Shown: positions 9,291-16,999 of the stretch, piece by piece
Position numbering within the stretch: position 1 is the first letter of the stretch
How the letters are laid out: every line of letters begins with the position of its first letter
Assembly (NCBI RefSeq): GCF_016641735.1
Contig: NZ_JAEDAO010000001.1
Location: 1 to 64,000, forward strand
Direction: 5' to 3'
Source of the DNA: Ramlibacter algicola
Lineage (GTDB): Bacteria; Pseudomonadota; Gammaproteobacteria; Burkholderiales; Burkholderiaceae_C
Length of the DNA stretch: 64,000 nt
Notes under the pieces: model-generated
What the model saw: only the letters and a program-made list of their open reading frames with translations
Told to the model about the DNA's origin: nothing
Database searches by the model: none
Made by a program: the position numbers and the translations under genes

Positions 9291-10486
9291 AAGCCAACGA
9301 CCTTCCCGCCACGCCCTGGGTGCTCGCCCGCCGTGCCGCGCGCATGAACCCCTCGGTGATCCGCGAGATCCTGAAGGTCACCGAGCGCCCCGGCATCATC
9401 AGCTTCGCCGGCGGCCTGCCCTCGCCGACCACGTTCCCGGTCGCCGAATTCGACGCCGCGAGCCGCCAGGTGCTGGCGCAGGACGGCCCCGCGGCCTTGC
9501 AGTACGCGGCCAGCGAAGGTTTCGGCCCGCTGCGCGAGCACATAGCCGCCAGCCTGCCGTGGAAGGTCGATCCGGCGCAGGTGCTCGTCACCACCGGCTC
9601 GCAGCAAGGCCTGGACCTCGTGGCCAAGGTGCTGCTCGATCCGGGCTCGCGCGTGCTGGTCGAGACGCCGACGTATCTCGGCGCGCTGCAGGCCTTCTCG
9701 CCGATGGAACCCGAAGTCGTCGGCGTCGCGAGCGATGACGGTGGCGTCATCGCCGACGACCTCGCCGCCAAGGCGCAGGACGCCCGCTTCTTCTACGTGC
9801 TGCCCAACTTCCAGAACCCGACCGGACGCACGATGACCGAAGCGCGCCGCGCCGCGCTGATCGACGTCGCCAAGCGCACCGGCCTTCCGCTCGTCGAGGA
9901 CAACCCGTATGGCGAACTCTGGTTCGACCAGGCGCCGCCCGCGCCGCTCGCCGCACGCCACCCCGAAGGCACGATCTACCTGGGCTCGTTCTCCAAGGTG
10001 CTCGCGCCGGGCCTGCGCCTTGGCTTCCTCGTTGCCCCGCCGGCGCTGTATCCCAAGCTGTTGCAAGCCAAGCAGGCCGCCGACCTGCACAGCCCCAGCT
10101 TCAACCAGCGCATGGCGTGGCAGGTGATGCAGGGCGACTTCCTGCAGCGCCACGTGCCGCGCATCCGCGCGCTGTACAAGTCGCAGCGCGACGCGATGCT
10201 CGCGGCGCTCGATCGAGAGATGCCGGGCCTGGGGCTCGAATGGAACCGTCCCGAAGGCGGCATGTTCCTGTGGGCGCGGCTCCCGCGCGGCGTGAATGCT
10301 GTGGACCTGCTGCCGCGCGCGGTGGAACGAGGGGTCGCCTTCGTGCCTGGCGCGGCCTTTTTCGCCGGCGCCGAGGACGACCCCGAGGCGCTGCGCACGC
10401 TGCGCCTGTCGTTCGTCACCGCAACGCGCGAGCAGATCGATCGCGGCATCGCCGCGCTGGCCGAGGCCATCCGGGAAGTGACGTGA
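9287..10486 (+). CDS. PLP-dependent aminotransferase (2-aminoadipate / MocR-like class I)
   Basis: A 399-residue fold-type-I aminotransferase. The PLP lysine is K237 in GSFSKVLAPGLRLGF, the cofactor aspartate lies in LPLVEDNPYGE, and FQNPTG occupies 175-180. The N-terminus with a RPGIISFAGGLPSP motif is characteristic of the LysN / 2-aminoadipate aminotransferase and YdcR-like subgroup, which accept broad amino donors. The gene overlaps the exporter upstream (4 nt) and the GST gene downstream (4 nt, GTGA). It is probably the metabolic core of the operon; its substrate is presumably the inducer sensed by the MocR protein, which is inference. Confidence 0.87.
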   Translation: MKANDLPATPWVLARRAARMNPSVIREILKVTERPGIISFAGGLPSPTTFPVAEFDAASRQVLAQDGPAALQYAASEGFGPLREHIAASLPWKVDPAQVLVTTGSQQGLDLVAKVLLDPGSRVLVETPTYLGALQAFSPMEPEVVGVASDDGGVIADDLAAKAQDARFFYVLPNFQNPTGRTMTEARRAALIDVAKRTGLPLVEDNPYGELWFDQAPPAPLAARHPEGTIYLGSFSKVLAPGLRLGFLVAPPALYPKLLQAKQAADLHSPSFNQRMAWQVMQGDFLQRHVPRIRALYKSQRDAMLAALDREMPGLGLEWNRPEGGMFLWARLPRGVNAVDLLPRAVERGVAFVPGAAFFAGAEDDPEALRTLRLSFVTATREQIDRGIAALAEAIREVT

Positions 10487-11103
10487 TCCGCCTCTGGGGC
10501 CGCCTGTCGTCCATCAACGTGCGCAAGGTGGTCTTCACCTTGCGCCTGCTGCACCTGCCCTTCGAACGCATCGATGCCGGCGGGCCGTTCGGCATCGTGT
10601 GCACGCCCGAGTACCTGGCGCGCAATCCGAACGCGCTGGTTCCGCTGCTGGACGACGACGGTTTCGAGCTCTGGGAATCCAACGTCATCGTGCGTTACCT
10701 CGCTGCACGGCATGGCGACGGGCTGCTCTACCCGGCCGACCTGCAGCAGCGCTTCGATGCCGAGCGCTGGATGGACTGGCAGCAGACGACGCTCAACGGC
10801 GCCGGCCGCGAGGCCTTCATCCAGTTCGTGCGCACGCCCGAGGCGGAGCGCAGCGCCGACCGCATCGCGCAGTCCGTCGCCGCGACCGAGCCACTGTGGG
10901 ACCTGCTCGACGCGCAACTCACCGGCCGCACCCACATGGTGGGCAATGACCTCACCATCGCCGACATCCCGATCGCCTGCGAGATGCACCGCTGGCGCGG
11001 CCTGCCGCTGGACTGGCGCGCCCGTCCGAATCTCGACGCGTGGTGGGATCGCGTCCGCCGCTTGCCGGCCGCCGCCGGCGTCCTCGACCTTCCGCTGTCC
11101 TGA
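10483..11103 (+). CDS. Glutathione S-transferase family protein
   Basis: This 206-residue protein has an N-terminal thioredoxin-like domain (SSINVRKVVFTLRLLHLPFE, with the cis-Pro region LVPLL and the ES pair of WESNVIVRYL) and an all-alpha C-terminal domain containing the capping motif TIADIPIA. It uses a GTG start at 10483 that overlaps the aminotransferase stop, so translation is coupled. GSTs conjugate glutathione or act as isomerases; in this operon detoxification of a reactive intermediate is plausible. The exact substrate is unknown. Confidence 0.83.
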   Translation: MIRLWGRLSSINVRKVVFTLRLLHLPFERIDAGGPFGIVCTPEYLARNPNALVPLLDDDGFELWESNVIVRYLAARHGDGLLYPADLQQRFDAERWMDWQQTTLNGAGREAFIQFVRTPEAERSADRIAQSVAATEPLWDLLDAQLTGRTHMVGNDLTIADIPIACEMHRWRGLPLDWRARPNLDAWWDRVRRLPAAAGVLDLPLS

Positions 11104-11105
11104 CC

Positions 11106-11966
11106 ATGACCTCACGCCCGTTCCAGCAAGTCGACGTGTTCACGTCCGTGCCCTACCTGGGCAATCCCGTCGCCGTGGTCCTCGATGGCCGCGGACTCAC
11201 CACCGGTCAGATGCAGGCGTTCACCAGCTGGACCAACCTGTCCGAAGCGACCTTCGTGCTGCCGCCCGAGCATCCGGACGCCGACTACAAGCTGCGCATC
11301 TTCTATCCCAAGGCGGAACTGCCCTTCGCCGGCCACCCGACGCTGGGCAGCTGCCATGCCTGGCTGGCCGCCGGTGGACGGCCCAAGGGCGAGTTCATCG
11401 TGCAGGAGTGCGGCGTCGGGCTCGTGAAGATCCGCCGCGACGGCGAGCGCCTCGCGTTCGCTGCGCCGCCGCTGCGCAAGTCGGGACCGCTGCCCGAGAG
11501 CGACGTCGAGCTGATCGCGCGAGGCTTGGGCGTGCCGCGGGCGGACATCGTCGCGCACGCCTGGTGCGACAACGGCCCGAACTGGCGCGGCGTGATGCTG
11601 CGCGATGCGCAGCAGGTGCTCGCGCTGAAGCCCGACGGCGCCGTGCTGGACGGACTGGATGTCGGCGTCGTCGGCGCGCGTGGGAAGGTCGGCGTGGTGG
11701 GTGCCCGCAACGACGACTGTGCGTTCGAAGTCCGCGCCTTCTTCCCGGGCAACAACGGCATGGCCGAGGACCCGGTCACCGGCAGCCTGAACGCGGCGCT
11801 GGCCCAATGGCTGATCGGCTCGGGGATGGCGCCGCCGCGCTACATCGCTTCGCAAGGCACCGCATTGGGCCGCGCGGGTCGTGTGCACGTCGAGCGCGAC
11901 GCGAGCGGCGAGACCTGGATCGGCGGCGCCTCCGTCACCTGCATCGAAGGCCAGGTGCACCTGTGA
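11106..11966 (+). CDS. PhzF family isomerase-like protein
   Basis: At 286 residues this matches PhzF/YddE-like proteins with two pseudo-symmetric diaminopimelate-epimerase folds. Characteristic stretches are QVDVFTSVPYLGNPVAVV at the N-terminus, NLSEATFVLP with the catalytic glutamate, FAGHPTLGS, and GMAEDPVTGSLNAALA in the second half. PhzF enzymes catalyse proton shifts or isomerisation of small amino or cyclic acids. It begins 2 nt after the GST stop and its own stop overlaps the GTG of the next gene, so it belongs to the same operon. Confidence 0.87.
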   Translation: MTSRPFQQVDVFTSVPYLGNPVAVVLDGRGLTTGQMQAFTSWTNLSEATFVLPPEHPDADYKLRIFYPKAELPFAGHPTLGSCHAWLAAGGRPKGEFIVQECGVGLVKIRRDGERLAFAAPPLRKSGPLPESDVELIARGLGVPRADIVAHAWCDNGPNWRGVMLRDAQQVLALKPDGAVLDGLDVGVVGARGKVGVVGARNDDCAFEVRAFFPGNNGMAEDPVTGSLNAALAQWLIGSGMAPPRYIASQGTALGRAGRVHVERDASGETWIGGASVTCIEGQVHL

Positions 11967-12649
11967 CCGGCACGCGCATCGACCACCTCGTCGTCGGTGC
12001 GGATTCGCTCGCGCAAGGCACCGCCTGGTGCGAGCGCACGCTGGGCGTCACGCCAGGGCCCGGTGGCGAGCACGCGTTCATGGGCACGCACAACCGGCTG
12101 CTGCGCATCGCGACGGTCGACCATCCGCGCACGTACTTCGAAGTCATCGCACCGAACCCGGCGGTGCCACAGGCGCCGGAAGGCCGCCGCCGCTGGTTCG
12201 ACCTCGACGAGCCGCGCGTGCGCGACGCGCTGCGCACGCACGGCCCGCGGCTGCTGCACTGGGTGGTGCAGGTGCCGGACCTCACCGCTGCAGTTGCCGC
12301 GTGGCAGGCGCTCGGCATCGAACGCGGCCGCATCGTGGCCGCTTCGCGCGAAACGCCGCGCGGCCTGCTGCGCTGGGAGATCACGGTGCGCGACGACGGC
12401 CAGCGCCTGTTCGACGGCTGCCTGCCGACGCTGATCGCCTGGGGCGACGTGCACCCGGCCGCCACGATGCCCGACAGCGGCGTGACGCTGCACGGCGTTC
12501 GCGTGCGCCACCCGCAGGCCGCGCTGCTTGGCCGCGCCTTCGCCGCCATCGGACTCGAAGGCGTCGAGCTGGCCGAAGGCTCGCCGAACCTCGGCGTGAC
12601 GCTGCTGGGCCCGCGGGGGACCGCCCGGTTGGCTTCGGACGGGCTGTGA
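11963..12649 (+). CDS. VOC / glyoxalase-like domain protein
   Basis: The 228-residue protein begins TRIDHLVVGADSLAQG, the usual first strand of a glyoxalase-like domain (PF13468 type), and continues with YFEVIAPNP and a central HWVVQVPD strand. Such proteins are metal-dependent isomerases, dioxygenases or lyases, or have lost activity. The GTG start at 11963 overlaps the PhzF stop (GTGA), making it the fifth and last coupled gene of the operon. No function can be assigned beyond the fold. Confidence 0.75.
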   Translation: MTGTRIDHLVVGADSLAQGTAWCERTLGVTPGPGGEHAFMGTHNRLLRIATVDHPRTYFEVIAPNPAVPQAPEGRRRWFDLDEPRVRDALRTHGPRLLHWVVQVPDLTAAVAAWQALGIERGRIVAASRETPRGLLRWEITVRDDGQRLFDGCLPTLIAWGDVHPAATMPDSGVTLHGVRVRHPQAALLGRAFAAIGLEGVELAEGSPNLGVTLLGPRGTARLASDGL

Positions 12650-12711
12650 ACCGGATGGGCTGTCCGACAACGCGTCGGCAGGCTCCTACACCGCTGTCGG
12701 TGCGCGCTGCC

Positions 12712-12717
12712 TAGAGT
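12712..12717 (+). promoter_or_regulatory. -10-like hexamer for the Cys-rich small protein
   Basis: TAGAGT ends 38 nt before the ATG at 12756, and a Shine-Dalgarno GGAGG (12745-12749) lies between. It gives a conventional leader, unlike the leaderless-type genes elsewhere in the window. Confidence 0.35.
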
Positions 12718-12755
12718 GGGGACCAGGCGCCGCGAACGAGCGCCGGAGGTTCTCC

Positions 12756-13064
12756 ATGGATCGAGTCACCGGCCCGTTCGACGGGTACCACGTCGCCAGC
12801 TCCGCCAGTGAACTCAGCGGACGCTACCTCGGCTTCGCCAAGGTGTGCTGCAAGCGCCCGGCGAGCTTCTGGCTCGCGACCCTGTGCGAGGAACCCGGCT
12901 GCTGCGCCCATCTGTGCGGCGGCGGACTCTTCGACACGGCCGAAGCGGCGCTCGCCAGCGCCGAGCTGATGGCCCGGAACCACATCCGCGGCCGCAGCGG
13001 CGCCACGCTCGAGACCGTGCCCGCGCGCAACGACCGCGAGCCGGCCGACGCGCAGCTCGCCTAG
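12756..13064 (+). CDS. Hypothetical Cys-rich small protein
   Basis: I do not recognise this 102-residue protein. It has a good ribosome site (GGAGG six bases before the ATG) and normal GC-rich coding bias. Six cysteines lie within 24 residues (C31, C32, C44, C49, C50, C54), including the pairs CCK and GCC, which suggests metal binding or disulfides. There is no signal peptide. It ends on a CTAG shared with the convergent gene, overlapping it by 4 nt. Confidence 0.65.
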   Translation: MDRVTGPFDGYHVASSASELSGRYLGFAKVCCKRPASFWLATLCEEPGCCAHLCGGGLFDTAEAALASAELMARNHIRGRSGATLETVPARNDREPADAQLA

Positions 13065-13543
13065 GAGCTCTTCTTCGCCGCCGTCTTGCGTCCCGTGGAC
13101 TTGCGGGGCGCCGACGACTTGCGCGCGGTCGTCTTGCGGGCGGTCGACTGCTTCGCGGTCGTCTTCTTCGCGGTCGTCTTGCGGGCGGGGGTCTTCCGGG
13201 CCGCCGCCTTGCGGGCCGGGGACTTGCGAGCCGCCGTCTTCCTGGCGGCGGTCTTCTTCGCCGGCGTCTTCCGTGCGGTGGTCTTCTTGGCCGTCGCCTT
13301 CTTCGCGGTGGTCTTGCCGGCGGTCGCCTTCTTCGCCGTGGTCTTCTTCGCCGTGGTCTTCTTCGCGGCGCCCTTCTTCGCCGGCACCTTGCCGCCTTCG
13401 CTGCGCGCCTCCGACAAGCCGATGGCGATCGCCTGCTTGCGGCTGGTGACCTTCTTGCCCGTGCTGCTGCGCAGTTGCCCGCGCTTCATCTCGTGCATCG
13501 TTTCCTCGACCTTCTCGTGCGACTTCCTGCCGTATCGCGCCAT
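13061..13543 (-). CDS. DUF6496 protein with histone-H1-like Lys/Ala tail
   Basis: The first ~55 residues ([20 protein letters not shown] and following) match the DUF6496 module found in many Burkholderiales. From about residue 55 the protein is almost only A, K, T and R in repeats such as AKKTTAKK and ARKTAARK, like eukaryotic H1 tails and bacterial HctB/BpH proteins. It is very basic and probably binds DNA or RNA non-specifically. A Shine-Dalgarno AGGAGA lies 7 nt upstream of the start. The repeats make the region prone to length variation between strains. The function is not established. Confidence 0.82.
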   Translation of the reverse strand: MARYGRKSHEKVEETMHEMKRGQLRSSTGKKVTSRKQAIAIGLSEARSEGGKVPAKKGAAKKTTAKKTTAKKATAGKTTAKKATAKKTTARKTPAKKTAARKTAARKSPARKAAARKTPARKTTAKKTTAKQSTARKTTARKSSAPRKSTGRKTAAKKSS

Positions 13544-13669
13544 CGCTTGTCTCCTGTGGACTGGAAGCCCCGATCACACTTGGACGAGCTAAAGCCCCTT
13601 GCCAGAACACCGCCCATGGGGGCGTAGGCGCCAGTCGCGCACGGGACCGCAAGCCCGCGCGTGCATCCG

Positions 13670-13675
13670 CAAAAT
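13670..13675 (+). promoter_or_regulatory. -10-like hexamer before the histidine phosphatase gene
   Basis: CAAAAT ends 6 nt before the ATG at 13682 with no Shine-Dalgarno sequence. It fits the window-wide xANNNT-N6-ATG pattern. Confidence 0.3.
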
Positions 13676-13681
13676 CGGCGC

Positions 13682-14353
13682 ATGGGAATGCTCTACCTCG
13701 TGCGCCACGGCCAGGCCTCGCTCGGCGCCGACGACTACGACCAGCTCAGCGACCTCGGCGTGCGCCAGAGCGTTCGCCTGGGCGAGTACTTCGCCGCGCA
13801 GGGCCTGCGTTTCGATGCCGTGATCGCGGGGACCTTGCAACGCCACCTGCAAACACTGGACGGCATCCGGCGCGGGATGGGGTTCCCGGGCGAGCACCTC
13901 GCGTGGTCCGGCCTGAACGAGTACGACAGCGAAGCGGTGATCCGCGCAATCCATCCGGCCCAACTCGAGCGTCCCACCTCCGCCGAGGCCGCGCGGCAGC
14001 ACTTCCGCCTACTGAGGCAGGGACTGGCCGCGTGGATCGACGGCACCACGCAGCCCGAGGGCATGCCGCCCTATCCGCAGTTCGTGCACGGCGTCACCAG
14101 CGCCCTCGACCACGTGCGCGCCAACCACTTCGGGAAGACCGTGCTGGTGGTCACCAGCGGCGGCCCGATTTCCACCGCCGTCGGGCATGTGCTCGGCACG
14201 CCGGCAGCGGCGACGATCGAACTGAACCTGCGCCTGCGCAACACGTCGGTCACCGAGCTGGCGTTCAACCCGAAGCGGCTGTCGCTCCACACGTTCAACA
14301 CGCTGCCCCACATGGACGCGCCCGACCTGCGGGGCGACGTCACCTACGCTTGA
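13682..14353 (+). CDS. Histidine phosphatase (phosphoglycerate mutase) family protein
   Basis: This 223-residue protein opens with LYLVRHGQAS, the RHG motif with the phospho-accepting H9. The second motif, normally S-H-G-G with a catalytic histidine, reads VVTSGGPIS here, so the histidine is replaced by serine. The fold should be kept, but catalysis may be altered or lost. The ATG at 13682 is preferred because the core strand begins three residues later and a -10-like hexamer sits just upstream. The substrate is unknown. Confidence 0.8.
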   Translation: MGMLYLVRHGQASLGADDYDQLSDLGVRQSVRLGEYFAAQGLRFDAVIAGTLQRHLQTLDGIRRGMGFPGEHLAWSGLNEYDSEAVIRAIHPAQLERPTSAEAARQHFRLLRQGLAAWIDGTTQPEGMPPYPQFVHGVTSALDHVRANHFGKTVLVVTSGGPISTAVGHVLGTPAAATIELNLRLRNTSVTELAFNPKRLSLHTFNTLPHMDAPDLRGDVTYA

Positions 14354-14385
14354 CCCCACCCGGCGGCCGCCCGGCGACCGCTGAG

Positions 14386-14391
14386 TAAACT
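14386..14391 (+). promoter_or_regulatory. -10-like hexamer before the thioredoxin-like gene
   Basis: TAAACT ends 7 nt before the ATG at 14399; the intervening TCCCCGC is not a ribosome-binding site. Confidence 0.35.
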
Positions 14392-14398
14392 TCCCCGC

Positions 14399-14776
14399 AT
14401 GTCCTCTTCCAGCGCGCCAGTGAAGGGTTCGAGCGACTGGCAGGTGATCTGCCTGTGCGCCGCCTGGTGCGGCGTGTGCCGCGAATGGACGCCCGTCTTC
14501 GACGAGCTCGCGGCCACGCATCCGCAAGTGCGCTTCGCCTGGGTGGACATCGAGGACGAGGCCGACGCGATGGGCGACGTCGACGTGGAAACTTTTCCCA
14601 CGTTGCTGGTCGCGCACGGCGACACCGTGCGTTTCTTCGGTCCCGTGCAACCATCCGCGGTGCAGGTCAAACGCCTGCTGGATAGCCTGATCGCCGCTCC
14701 GGAAGGGCGCGAAGCATCGTCCGAGGCCGGCGTGCTGCTCGATCGCCTGCGTGTTGAAGTGCTCCGAAAACGCTAG
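14399..14776 (+). CDS. Thioredoxin-fold protein with WCGVC active site
   Basis: A 125-residue single-domain thioredoxin-like protein. The redox motif is CAAWCGVCREW (variant of WCGPC with Val replacing Pro), followed by the cis-Pro loop ETFPTLLV. There is no signal peptide, so it should act in the cytoplasm. The Val substitution is expected to shift redox potential relative to classical thioredoxin. It is a short form; the C-terminal tail ending LRVEVLRKR is charged. The partner is unknown. Confidence 0.82.
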   Translation: MSSSSAPVKGSSDWQVICLCAAWCGVCREWTPVFDELAATHPQVRFAWVDIEDEADAMGDVDVETFPTLLVAHGDTVRFFGPVQPSAVQVKRLLDSLIAAPEGREASSEAGVLLDRLRVEVLRKR

Positions 14777-14823
14777 CAGCCGATACAGGCGTTGTCTGGA
14801 TGTAACCCAGCAAGGCCCCTTCC

Positions 14824-14829
14824 TACAGT
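14824..14829 (+). promoter_or_regulatory. Candidate -10 of the KGG-protein gene
   Basis: TACAGT lies 110 nt upstream of the ATG at 14940. The leader would be about 105 nt, much longer than at other genes here, leaving room for post-transcriptional control of a stress protein. Weak evidence. Confidence 0.25.
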
Positions 14830-14939
14830 CACTCGGCTCGTGCACCTGACGAGGCCTTCTCGGCTTTGCCCTCCCAATGCCAAGCATGGTTGGCGCATCG
14901 GCCGCCATGCAACCCACCAAGCTTTTTCAGGAGTACCAG

Positions 14940-15149
14940 ATGGCATCGAACAATCAGGGCAGCCAGGGCAAATCGAATCGCGGGTTCGCCTCGATGGATC
15001 CGGAACGTCAGCGCCAGATCGCCAGCGAAGGCGGGAAGGCCGCCCACGAGAAGGGCACGGCGCACGAGTTCACGTCCGAGGAAGCTCGCGAAGCCGGCCG
15101 CAAGGGCGGCATGGCACGCAGCGCGAATCGCAAGAAGGCCTCGCAGTAA
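14940..15149 (+). CDS. KGG-domain (Con-10-like) general stress protein
   Basis: The 69-residue hydrophilic protein has the repeated signature of stress-induced KGG/Con-10 proteins: MDPERQRQIASEGGKAAHEK and then FTSEEAREAGRKGGMA. These glycine-rich, highly charged proteins are linked to general stress responses in E. coli (YciG) and other bacteria. The ATG at 14940 has AGGAG nine bases upstream; longer forms lack this. A strong intrinsic terminator follows at 15170, so the gene is monocistronic. Confidence 0.87.
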   Translation: MASNNQGSQGKSNRGFASMDPERQRQIASEGGKAAHEKGTAHEFTSEEAREAGRKGGMARSANRKKASQ

Positions 15150-15169
15150 TCCAGCGGGCGTTGCGACAG

Positions 15170-15197
15170 GGGCCGCCGGCAGGCGGCCCTTTTTTTT
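15170..15197 (+). terminator. Rho-independent terminator of the KGG gene
   Basis: GGGCCGCC (15170-15177), loop GGCA, GGCGGCCC (15182-15189), then eight T (15190-15197). It lies 20 nt after the stop and just before the end of the convergent creatininase gene. Confidence 0.92.
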
Positions 15198-15199
15198 CG

Positions 15200-16021
15200 T
15201 CAGCCCGGCTCGGGCCGGTCGACCAGCGTCGACAGCGGCAGCTGGTCGACTTCCTGCAGCAGCAGTGCGAGTTGCCGCCCTGCGGCGTCGAGGAGCGCAC
15301 GCCCCTTCTCCGCCGTCGCGACGCTGGCATTGCCCGCAGCGCCCTGCGCGTTGTAGTCCTGCATCTGCCAACCGAGCTTCGCGCTCGTGCCGTTGCCCAG
15401 GATCGCGAACCTCGCCGCGCGGTCCTGCGAGGTCGAGCGGAAGTCCCGCGCCTGCGCCATGTCCACGTGCTGCGGGCGCGCGGCGAGCATCAGCGACGTC
15501 TCCATGTCGCCGGCGTGGATGCCGAATCGGTGCTCCTCGCGCGGGAAGCGGCCCATCACGTCATCGCCCAGCGGGAGGCCGTACCAGTTGGCCGAGACCA
15601 CCAGCATCTCGCAGCGCGTGCGCAGGTCGCGCGCGACGATGTCCATCACGCTGACCTGGCCGCCGTGCGAGTTGAACAGCACCAGCTTGCGCACGCCCGC
15701 ACGTGCCACCGACTCGCCGATCTCGGTCCACAGCCGGATCGTCGTCTCGGCCGACAACGTCAGCGTGCCGGGAAAGCGGATGTGCTCGTTGCTCTTGCCG
15801 ATCGCCTGCGTGGGCAGGAACAGCACCGGCGCTTCCGGCGGCAGGAGCGGCAGGCTTGCCGCCACCACCGCATCGACGATCGTGGTGTCGACGCTGACCG
15901 GCAGGTGCGGCCCGTGCTGCTCGGTGGCCGCGACGGGCAGCACCGCGACGACGCGCGACGCGTCGAGCGCGGCGAAGTCGCGCGTGCTGAGGTCGGCCCA
16001 ATAGCGGGAGCGGAGCGGCAT
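15200..16021 (-). CDS. Creatininase family protein
   Basis: The 273-residue protein carries the metal-binding motifs of the creatinine amidohydrolase family: ATEQHGPHLPVSVDT (E34, H36, H39, D45), FNSHGGQ and HAGDMETS. Family members hydrolyse cyclic amides, including creatinine and steps in mycofactocin or riboflavin-type pathways. Nothing nearby names the substrate. A TACCAT hexamer six bases before the start suggests its own promoter even though the hydrolase gene lies 24 bp upstream on the same strand. Confidence 0.85.
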   Translation of the reverse strand: MPLRSRYWADLSTRDFAALDASRVVAVLPVAATEQHGPHLPVSVDTTIVDAVVAASLPLLPPEAPVLFLPTQAIGKSNEHIRFPGTLTLSAETTIRLWTEIGESVARAGVRKLVLFNSHGGQVSVMDIVARDLRTRCEMLVVSANWYGLPLGDDVMGRFPREEHRFGIHAGDMETSLMLAARPQHVDMAQARDFRSTSQDRAARFAILGNGTSAKLGWQMQDYNAQGAAGNASVATAEKGRALLDAAGRQLALLLQEVDQLPLSTLVDRPEPG

Positions 16022-16027
16022 GGGCGG

Positions 16028-16033
16028 ATGGTA
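16028..16033 (-). promoter_or_regulatory. -10-like hexamer before the creatininase gene
   Basis: TACCAT (minus strand) ends 6 nt before the start codon at 16021; the gap CCGCCC has no Shine-Dalgarno character. Confidence 0.4.
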
Positions 16034-16045
16034 AGCGCTGGGCGG

Positions 16046-16954
16046 TCAGCCCGCGCGGCGAACCAGCTCCAGCACCGCTTGCGCGAACACGTCGGGCTTT
16101 TCCTGCGGCAGGTTGTGCCCGGCGCCTCGCACCACGCGGTGATCGCGCCAGCCGGTGAAGCGGTGCGCATGCGCCGACGCCGGTGACGGCGAGCGCACGC
16201 CGTCATCGGCGCCATCGAAGGTGATCGTCGGCACGGCGATCGCCGGCTGCGCGGCCAGGCGGCGCTCGATGTCCGCGTACGCCGGGTCGCCAGGGACGAG
16301 GTTGAAGCGGTGCCGGTACGACTGGATCACCACGTCGACGAAGTCCGGGTTGTCGAACGCGGCGGCGCTGCGCTCGAACGTCCCACCGTCGAAGCGCCAG
16401 GTCGGCGACCAGGTGTCCCACAGCAAGCGGCACAGCTCGCGCCGGTTGCGACGCAGCCCTTCGCGACCGCGCTCGGAATGGAAGTAGTACTGGTACCAGA
16501 GGCGCCGTTCGTTGTCGGGCCTGTCCGGTTCGAGCGAACGCGCGTGGTCGAAGATGTTGTAGTTGTTGTACGAGACCAGGCCCGTGCAACGCTCGGGCCA
16601 AAGCGCGGCGACGACGCAGCAGGCGCGCCCGCCCCAGTCGTAGCCGGCGAGCACGGCGCGCGGGATCGCCAGCGCATCGAGCAGCGCCAGCAGGTCCGCG
16701 CCGAGCGCGGCCTGCTCGCCCGAGCGCATCGTGTCCTCGCGCAGGAACCGCGTCGGCCCGTACCCGCGCAGGTAAGGCACGACCACCCGGCAACCGGCGC
16801 TGGCGAGGATCGGCACCACGTCCACGTACGAGTGGATGTCGTACGGAAAGCCATGCATCAGCACCACCGGCGGGCCGTCGGCCGGACCGGCTTCGTGGAA
16901 CGCGACCGACAGGACGCCGGCGTCGATGGTCCGCAGGGGCTGCAAGGTGTCCAT
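16046..16954 (-). CDS. Alpha/beta hydrolase with Asp nucleophile (epoxide hydrolase-like)
   Basis: The 302-residue protein has the oxyanion motif HGFP (34-37) and the nucleophile elbow GYDWGG with D106, where serine hydrolases would have Ser. The general base is H280 in GAGHNLPQEKP. An Asp nucleophile places it with epoxide hydrolases and haloalkane dehalogenases. The upstream GTG/ATG alternative adds six residues; ATG 16954 was chosen as the start of the conserved region. It may be co-transcribed with the creatininase gene 24 bp downstream. The natural substrate is unknown. Confidence 0.83.
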   Translation of the reverse strand: MDTLQPLRTIDAGVLSVAFHEAGPADGPPVVLMHGFPYDIHSYVDVVPILASAGCRVVVPYLRGYGPTRFLREDTMRSGEQAALGADLLALLDALAIPRAVLAGYDWGGRACCVVAALWPERCTGLVSYNNYNIFDHARSLEPDRPDNERRLWYQYYFHSERGREGLRRNRRELCRLLWDTWSPTWRFDGGTFERSAAAFDNPDFVDVVIQSYRHRFNLVPGDPAYADIERRLAAQPAIAVPTITFDGADDGVRSPSPASAHAHRFTGWRDHRVVRGAGHNLPQEKPDVFAQAVLELVRRAG

Positions 16955-16999
16955 GGGGCCGCAGCGTGCCACAGGCGCGGCGCGGCCGCGGTGGCCCGC

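Noticed and set aside
13086..13400. Regular GCGGTCGTCTTC-type repeats resembling a CRISPR or tandem array
   Set aside because: The period follows codons for A-K-K-T/A-R-K in the histone-like tail; there are no unique spacers of constant size.
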